64,000 nucleotides of DNA from Diplolepis rosae (Eukaryota; Arthropoda; Insecta; Hymenoptera; Diplolepididae), in assembly GCA_030998225.1 (NCBI GenBank), contig JAPYXD010000677.1:13081501-13145500 (forward strand), read 5' to 3'. The notes under the pieces were generated by a model. That model did not search any database and was not told where the DNA came from. It worked only from the letters and a program-made list of their open reading frames with translations. The translations under genes and the position numbers were made by a program. Below, piece after piece: positions 58,588 to 64,000 of this stretch. Numbering within the stretch: the stretch's first letter is position 1; every line of letters starts with the position of its first letter.

Positions 58588-59973
58588 TGCCATAAATTCA
58601 AAGATTAATTCAACATTTCTGTAAAGTATTAGAATATAGAAGATAATTAAAAAAAGAATTATCATAGAAATTAAAAACTTATCTCATAGCTTGCAATTCA
58701 AAATGAAGTAGTCCAGTATGCAGCATCACGAATTGAAAAATTATTTGAAGTTCACTATGAATAAAAAACCGGATAATATGAAAAAATATAAAAGATTTTG
58801 TACACGAACCGACCGAAAATTTTTTTTCAAAAAAATGTTTATTATTAAAGAAGGATGCCAAATTGGTTCACAATGGCAAAACGCGAACAAGTTTTACATT
58901 TATGAAAACTTCTCGTGAAGACTTTATTACCGGCGTCTCTCACAGAATGATCTGAACTGTTTTAAAAACCGACTCGGGACATGTGGCTTTGCTGACCGAA
59001 AATTTTCTTCTATAAGCAATCCTAAGAAGTTCTTTTCCTCCTTGAAGAAGACTATTGTCCTGTACCTAGTTAAGAAATTCGAGACGTTTATTTTCACGAG
59101 TGGACGAAGGCGTTTATTTTTCAAAAAACGATTTTGTATATAAGCTTCACGGACAATCCATTTTACACTGAATTTGCAAGCAAGGCGTTACATAAGCATA
59201 AAATATTATAATATCCATATATTTAATTTTAATCCATATTTAAAAAAATTGAAATTTGTTTATTTTCACATTCAGATTTATTCTGAGATGTTTTGGAAAA
59301 ATGATAATAAATTTATCTTTAAAAATTAATAAAAATGCAATTTGAATATTCGTGATATTAAGTATCATATTTAAGGTATTATTAAATTTAACTAGTACTG
59401 AAAATGGTCAGAACTGTTAGATATTCTAGGTTTATAGTGAAAGTGCCATTTTTAAATTTCAAAGTGACATGTTGGATAACATGTCTATTATTGTATTGAC
59501 CCAAATTCATATAATGTTTGTTCATTTCTTTGGCATAGGGTCAGTTTCTTCTTATTTTCTTTGATTAAAATTATTATTGGATTTAAAAATGCTTTTTAAA
59601 ACAGTTCAGATCATTCTGTGAGAGACGCCAGTAATAAAGTCTTCACGAGAAGTTTTCATAAATGTAAAACTTGTTCGCGTTTTGCCATTGTGAACCAATT
59701 TGGCATTCTTCTTTAATAAAAAACATTTTTTGAAAAAAAAAATTCCGGTCGGTTCGTGTGCAAAATCTTTTATATTTTTTCATTTAATCCGGTTTTTTAT
59801 TCATAGTGAACTTCAAATAATTTCTCAATTCGTGATGCTGCATACTGGACTACTTCATTTTGAATTGCAACCTATAAGATAAGTTTTTAATTTCTATGAT
59901 AATTCTTTTTTTAATTATCTTCTATATTCTAATACTTTACAGAAATTTTGAATTAATCTTTGAATTTATGGCA

Positions 59974-60003
59974 CTGAAGAGGGCCCCCATATGTGGCCGA
60001 AAC
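59974..60003 (+). other. Hammerhead-ribozyme-core-like motif, copy 2
   Basis: The inverted second copy of the same motif is identical through the core: CTGAAGA, GGGCC/GGCC helix, then GAAA. It lies in the right B block of the 58430-60110 structure. Confidence 0.4.
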
Positions 60004-60130
60004 GTTTGCCTTTCTTTGTTTTTGCGCATTTTTAAATCCAATAATAATTTTAATCAAAGAAAATAAGAAGAAACTGACCCTATGCCAAAGAAATGAAAAA
60101 ACATTATAAAAATATTAATGTTTTGCTTAA

Positions 60131-60393
60131 CCCTCTCATCGTACTCTGGTGCGAATTCGCACGAGTAAAATTTTCAAGTTGCTAATAACAATTTTTTATA
60201 GCATAATGTATTTTTACGGCAATTTAAATTGCAGCAGTATATTCTACGGGAAATTTTGCCCTAACATCATGTATCTATCTATATCTTTTGAAAAATTTTT
60301 CATCTATAAATCAGCTGCTGAAATCGTGAAATCTCAATTCGCACCTGATGTGTACGGTTTATGGGTGCTGGAATCAAGTGTACGGTGAGAGGG
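60131..60393. repeat. TTAA-type MITE (CCCTCTCRYCGTAC)
   Basis: CCCTCTCATCGTAC (left) is mirrored by GTACGGTGAGAGGG (right). The flanks are TTAA (60127-60130) and TTGA (60394-60397), consistent with a piggyBac-type TTAA target with one mutation. The unit is 263 bp with no coding capacity. Confidence 0.7.
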
Positions 60394-60578
60394 TTGAAAA
60401 TACCAAATTATTCAGTCTAATAAAAAATTTGTTAGGAGGAGGTACTCAAAAGATGTTTCGTTGAATGAATAAAGTTTTGGTTTTTTTAATCCTAGAATTT
60501 ATTGGATCTATAACTTAATTTGTGTGGTTTTCTTTTCAAAATTTGAACGTTTATTTAAGAAAAACATGTACAATAGTG

Positions 60579-61502
60579 TTATTCAAAGTATTGCCCATCT
60601 GAAACTATGACTTTTTCCCATCTTTCTGGCAATTTGTGGATTCCATCCCAAAAGAACTGCGCCGGCTTGGCGGCCAAGATTGAATCAAGCCAATTTTTGA
60701 TACCCTGTTCTGATGTGAACCGTATTCCAGTGAGGGCGTTCTGCATCAATCGGAACAAATGGTAGTCAGAAGGGACAAGGTCTGGGCTCTAAGGCGGGTG
60801 GGGTAAAACTTCCCATCCACTGTTTTCCAAATAGTTCTTAACCGGAATAGCAACATGGGGCCGAGCGTTGTCATGATGGAAAATTATTGCCTCGTGTCTG
60901 GTCGCATATTCCGGGCGTTTTTCGGCTATTGCTCTCTTCAAACGGAGTAATTGTGTTCGGTAGCGTTCTCCATTAATGGTTTCACCCGGTTTTAGCAGCT
61001 CATAATACAGTACACCCTTCTCATCCCACCAAGTACAGAGCATTACCTTCGCACCATGAATATTCGGCTTTGCCGTTGATTTGGCTGGTTGGCCGGGTTT
61101 CACATATGATTTTTTGCGCTTGGGGTTGTCGTAATGGATCCATTTTTCATCATCAGTAAAAATCCGATGCAAAAATGACTTCTTTTTGTGGCGTTCCAGC
61201 AGCATTTCGGACATGCAAAACCGCCTTTCAACGTCTCTCAACTTGAGTTCATGTGGAACTCCCACAGATTCTGCGAGCTCTTTTTGTGTTTGGCAACAAT
61301 CTTCATCGAGTAATGCTTCCAGTTCTTCATCTTTAAACTTTTTTGGCTGCCCAGGACGTTCTTCGTCTTCCAACCCAAAATCACCGCTTTTAAATCGTGC
61401 AAACCACTTTTAGCACGTTCGCTCAGCTAGAGCATTTTCGCCATAAACTTCCACCAAAATACGATGACTTTCGGCAGCAGTTTTCTTCACAAAGTTCGAC
61501 AT
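60579..61502 (-). pseudogene. Mariner transposase pseudogene (D,D34D type)
   Basis: The frame begins MSNFVKKTAAESHRILVEVY at 61502 and runs on the minus strand to TAA at 60579. It has the N-terminal helix-turn-helix region, DDEKWIHYDNPKRKK with the first catalytic Asp, HHDNARPHVA with the second, and SPDLVPSDYHLF with the third. The C-terminus DGQYFE is intact. It is broken by TAA within the N-terminal region (near 61411) and TAG just before SPDL (near 60789), and about 20 residues are missing between GV and PHELKLRDVE. Intact family members are about 345 residues. It is the most nearly complete transposase in the window. Confidence 0.9.
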
Positions 61503-61554
61503 ATCTGAGTGAAAAAAAATTATTGTTGTTTACGCTTCAAATGAATGACATATA

Positions 61555-62398
61555 CAGCGTTGCCAACGGTCCAGACAAAAAGTCAGGAGCTTTTTATCAG
61601 GAGGCTTAACAAAAAATCAGGAGATTAATAAAAATTATGAATTATTCTTAAAGTAATTAAAATACTGTTAAATAATATAATTTCATTATATAAAAGCAAA
61701 ATGACATGAAATGAAGCATTTTTCAGTTGTAAACATTATTCTTTCACATTTTTCAACCAATGAGATCGCGGATTCGTCAGCCGCCTTAAATTTTCTCGCG
61801 GGAAAATTTCAAATTCTCTTGACGCGAAAATGATTATTATTTTTGAAATAATAAGCAATGCAATTATACAATAATTTGGAAAATTTTATTTCTTATTATT
61901 CCTGCCATAACAAATTTTAAAGTTGATTTTACTTAAATTCTTTAAAAACGATTAGTGAATTTACATCACCTTTCTAAAAGATTGAAAAAAAACATTCGAA
62001 TTATATATACGATTTCAGATCTTTTTTATTTTTATCACAAAATTTTACAAGCGGCTACTACAACAACCATTATTTTAATTTTGATCCAAAGAAAAAAAAC
62101 AAATTTAACTATAGCTTAACAGACCAATTTTTAGTCCAACAGGCTACGATGAGCACCCACGATGAGACATTATTCTGTCCTGTATGTAAGAAACTTTGAA
62201 AGTATAAAAATATAAGATTACTAATTTTTTTTACCAACTCCAATATAAAAATTTTCGCAAACAATCCTCTATAGGCTCCTGTGCACTTTGCTCAAGTGCC
62301 GAAAAAAAATCAGGAGACTTTAAAGAAAATCAGTATATCAGTAGCCACTCTCAAAAATCAGTAGAACTCCTGATAAATCAGTAGCAATGGCAACGCTG
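61555..62398. mobile_element. hAT-like non-autonomous element (CAGCGTTGCCA)
   Basis: CAGCGTTGCCAACGG (left) and the mirror TGGCAACGCTG (right) are flanked by GACATATA and GACATATC, an 8-bp duplication with one difference. TIR sequence and target length both fit hAT elements. The 844-bp interior has TCAGGAG words near both ends and no transposase. It sits just upstream of the mariner pseudogene start, within what was the mariner's 5' region. Confidence 0.82.
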
Positions 62399-62519
62399 GA
62401 CATATCTTGAAAAAGACGCACAATGACAGTAGCTTTCCAACGCATGTTCGGAAAATTGAAACGATGGAATAATAATCAAGTTACGCCATCTCTTAGCAAA
62501 CCGCACGAATTAAGTTATA

Positions 62520-63302
62520 CACAGTGTGTCCCAAAAATACCCGAACTTTTTAGATATAGAATAAGGTACACATTATATTATCTTTGAAAGTTATTATTTA
62601 TTCAAAATAGGTCCCATTAGACTCAATATAACGTTTGGAACGATCAAGCAGCGCATGCATAGATTTTTTTATGTCATTTATAGGAATGTTCTTCAGCACC
62701 TCGGTTACAGTTACTTGAATGGCTGGGATATCATCATAAAATGCTCCTTTCATCTTGGTTTTCAGTTTTGGAAATAGAAAATAGTCACATGGTGATAGAT
62801 CAGGCGAATGCGGAGGGTGGTTGATGAGAGAAATCCGTTTTTTCATAAAAAATTCGTTCACTTTTTTGGTCTTTTGAGGTGGTGCATTCAACTGATGTGA
62901 AACAAAACGTGCACAGACCTTTCTTTTACCCAAATCTTCAGTTAAAATTCTCCAAATAGTGTTTTTACTCGTATTTAATTCCTCAGCCTACATTCTCGTA
63001 GTAAAATTTGCATCGATACCAATGATTTTACGGACTTTTTCCACCAATTCAGCGAATTTTTTTTCAACTTTAACACAAAATTTTAGATTTGCTCTTTGTT
63101 CCATTTTTGTTTTGTAACATTAGCACACTTTTTCTTTTATTGAAATGGCTGTAACTTTCACATCTGTCATCCGATTTACATGAATTTAGGTGCGTTTGAA
63201 AGAGAATGAATGTATCTTTTGAATGCGGCAAATTTTCAATAGATGGCGCTGCATGTTGTATGATTTAAATATAAAGTTCGGTTATTTTTGGGACACACTA
63301 TG
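62520..63302. mobile_element. Internally deleted mariner element
   Basis: CACAGTGTGTCCCAAAAATA (left) and, reverse-complemented, CATAGTGTGTCCCAAAAATA (right) are flanked by TA at 62518-62519 and 63303-63304. The element is 783 bp, against about 1.3 kb for full-length mariners. A broken transposase lies inside on the minus strand. Confidence 0.9.
62598..63104 (-). pseudogene. Deleted mariner transposase
   Basis: The frame starts MEQRANLKFCVKVEKKFAEL at 63104. It has TAG at 62988-62990, then AEELNTSKNTIWRIL and LGKRKVCARFVSHQL (DNA-binding region end). It then jumps from QKTKKV straight to a late segment with HPPHSPDLSPCDYFLF, which carries the third catalytic Asp. The C-terminus SNGTYFE and stop at 62598 are intact. 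The middle of the protein, with the first two catalytic acids, is deleted. It is a different mariner lineage from the one at 60579-61502. Confidence 0.88.
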
Positions 63303-63304
63303 TA

Positions 63305-64000
63305 GATCCAATATTTATTATACAGATAACAAAATTTTCAGTTGAACACGATTTTTTTATTAGAAATGTTCGGTTAATTCTACTAATTACTTCTCTTGAT
63401 CCTACCAAATGTGCGTTCGATGCTATCGAATAATTTTGGTGATCTAACCGAAAGAAATTTGATTGGTGAATTCAGCCAGTAAAATTTGTAACATCAACAA
63501 AATATTTTGTAAATTTAACAAAAGTAATCAACGAAAAGGTTTGATCTACTGGAGCAAACTAGTTTGATCAGATAAACAAAAATTTAGTTCATCCAACCAA
63601 AATACTTTTTGAAATCCACCAAATAGAGTCAACAGAGCGATTTTTTTCAACTAACTAAAGTTTTTTTCTGCTCATCAAAAGATTTATTCAAGTCAACCAA
63701 AAATTCGGTTTAATGGAAATTGGTGGATTAATTTGGTTGATCTAACCAAATTTTGGTTGAATTCACCAAACTTTACTCTGATAAAGACGATTTAAAATTT
63801 TTCTTCCTTGTAAAGTTTCAACCTCTAAAAATATTATAAAAATTTTATGAGGCTGTTAGAAATTTTGAGATGGATGGTGTGAAAAAGTCATACAACTATC
63901 TAAACAGAAGTTGATAAGTAAGGAATGGTAAAATACCGGATGAAAAAATTTTTTTTCTCTAAATGGTACAGAGTTAATAAGATACTTGCATATTAAAAAA
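63305..64000. repeat. AT-rich tract with recurring TTGGTTGA/TCAACCAAA words
   Basis: From 63400 to 63780 the words AACCAAA, TTTGGTTGATCTAACCAAAT and related ATCAACAAAATATTTTG recur in both orientations. This looks like a decayed inverted-repeat element similar in word content to 56060-56230. The ends are not defined and there is no gene. Confidence 0.4.

Larger units (their letters stand above)
58430..60110. mobile_element. Foldback / Penelope-like (pLTR) repeat structure
   Basis: Block A (58430-58534) recurs directly at 59455-59592 (AAGTGACATGTTKGATAACATG, CATTTCTTTGGCATAGGGTCAG) and, in part, inverted at 60031-60110. Block B (58535-58965) recurs inverted at 59597-60030. The middle (58966-59450) is different. 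Both B blocks contain CTGAAGAGGGCCCCCATATG followed by TGGCCGAAAC, a hammerhead-core-like arrangement typical of Penelope-type terminal repeats. No reverse transcriptase is present. Confidence 0.55.

Overview
This is an AT-rich eukaryotic (arthropod) nuclear window. Genes are split by GT-AG introns, several mariner-type DNA transposon fossils are present, and there is a very high density of short inverted-repeat elements. The predicted proteins (a Homer scaffold, an ABHD17 hydrolase, and a GPI-anchored Ig/FN3 adhesion protein of the wrapper/klingon type) point to an insect. Hymenoptera is my best guess, but the sequence alone does not prove it.

Layout. Positions 1-3972 are repeats, probably intronic. 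Positions 3973-17200 (+) carry the last seven exons of a neuronal/glial Ig-superfamily gene, and each of its six introns in the window holds at least one inverted-repeat element. Positions 17201-23352 are a convergent intergenic or 3' UTR stretch. The homer gene lies at 23353-26496 (-) with six coding exons and appears complete. A shared upstream region of about 1.35 kb separates it from ABHD17 at 27846-30581 (+), three coding exons, complete. Homer is known as a postsynaptic scaffold and ABHD17 proteins as depalmitoylases of postsynaptic cargo, so the divergent pair is functionally suggestive.

The most interesting signal directly follows ABHD17. Its TGA stop is followed in the same frame by 46 open codons, a TAG, 141 more open codons, an 83-nt intron that keeps the frame, and 251 further codons up to a TAG at 31982-31984. 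There is no in-frame ATG until 31703. The two intervening stops sit in TGA-CGG and TAG-CAA-TCA contexts, both classic leaky stop contexts. This suggests double stop-codon readthrough, or an alternative splice form that skips both stops, adding a basic, Ser-rich tail of about 440 residues.

From 32 kb to 64 kb I recognise almost no host genes. One possible orphan exon lies at 38596-38706 (-). The rest is transposon-derived: three further mariner-type transposase pseudogenes, about 20 TIR elements with TA, TTAA or 8-bp target duplications, a ~180-bp satellite-like array, two large nested composites (41.8-44.6 kb and 45.3-48.7 kb), and a Penelope-like or foldback element carrying hammerhead-core-like motifs (58.4-60.1 kb). 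All calls come from reading the sequence; no database search was run.
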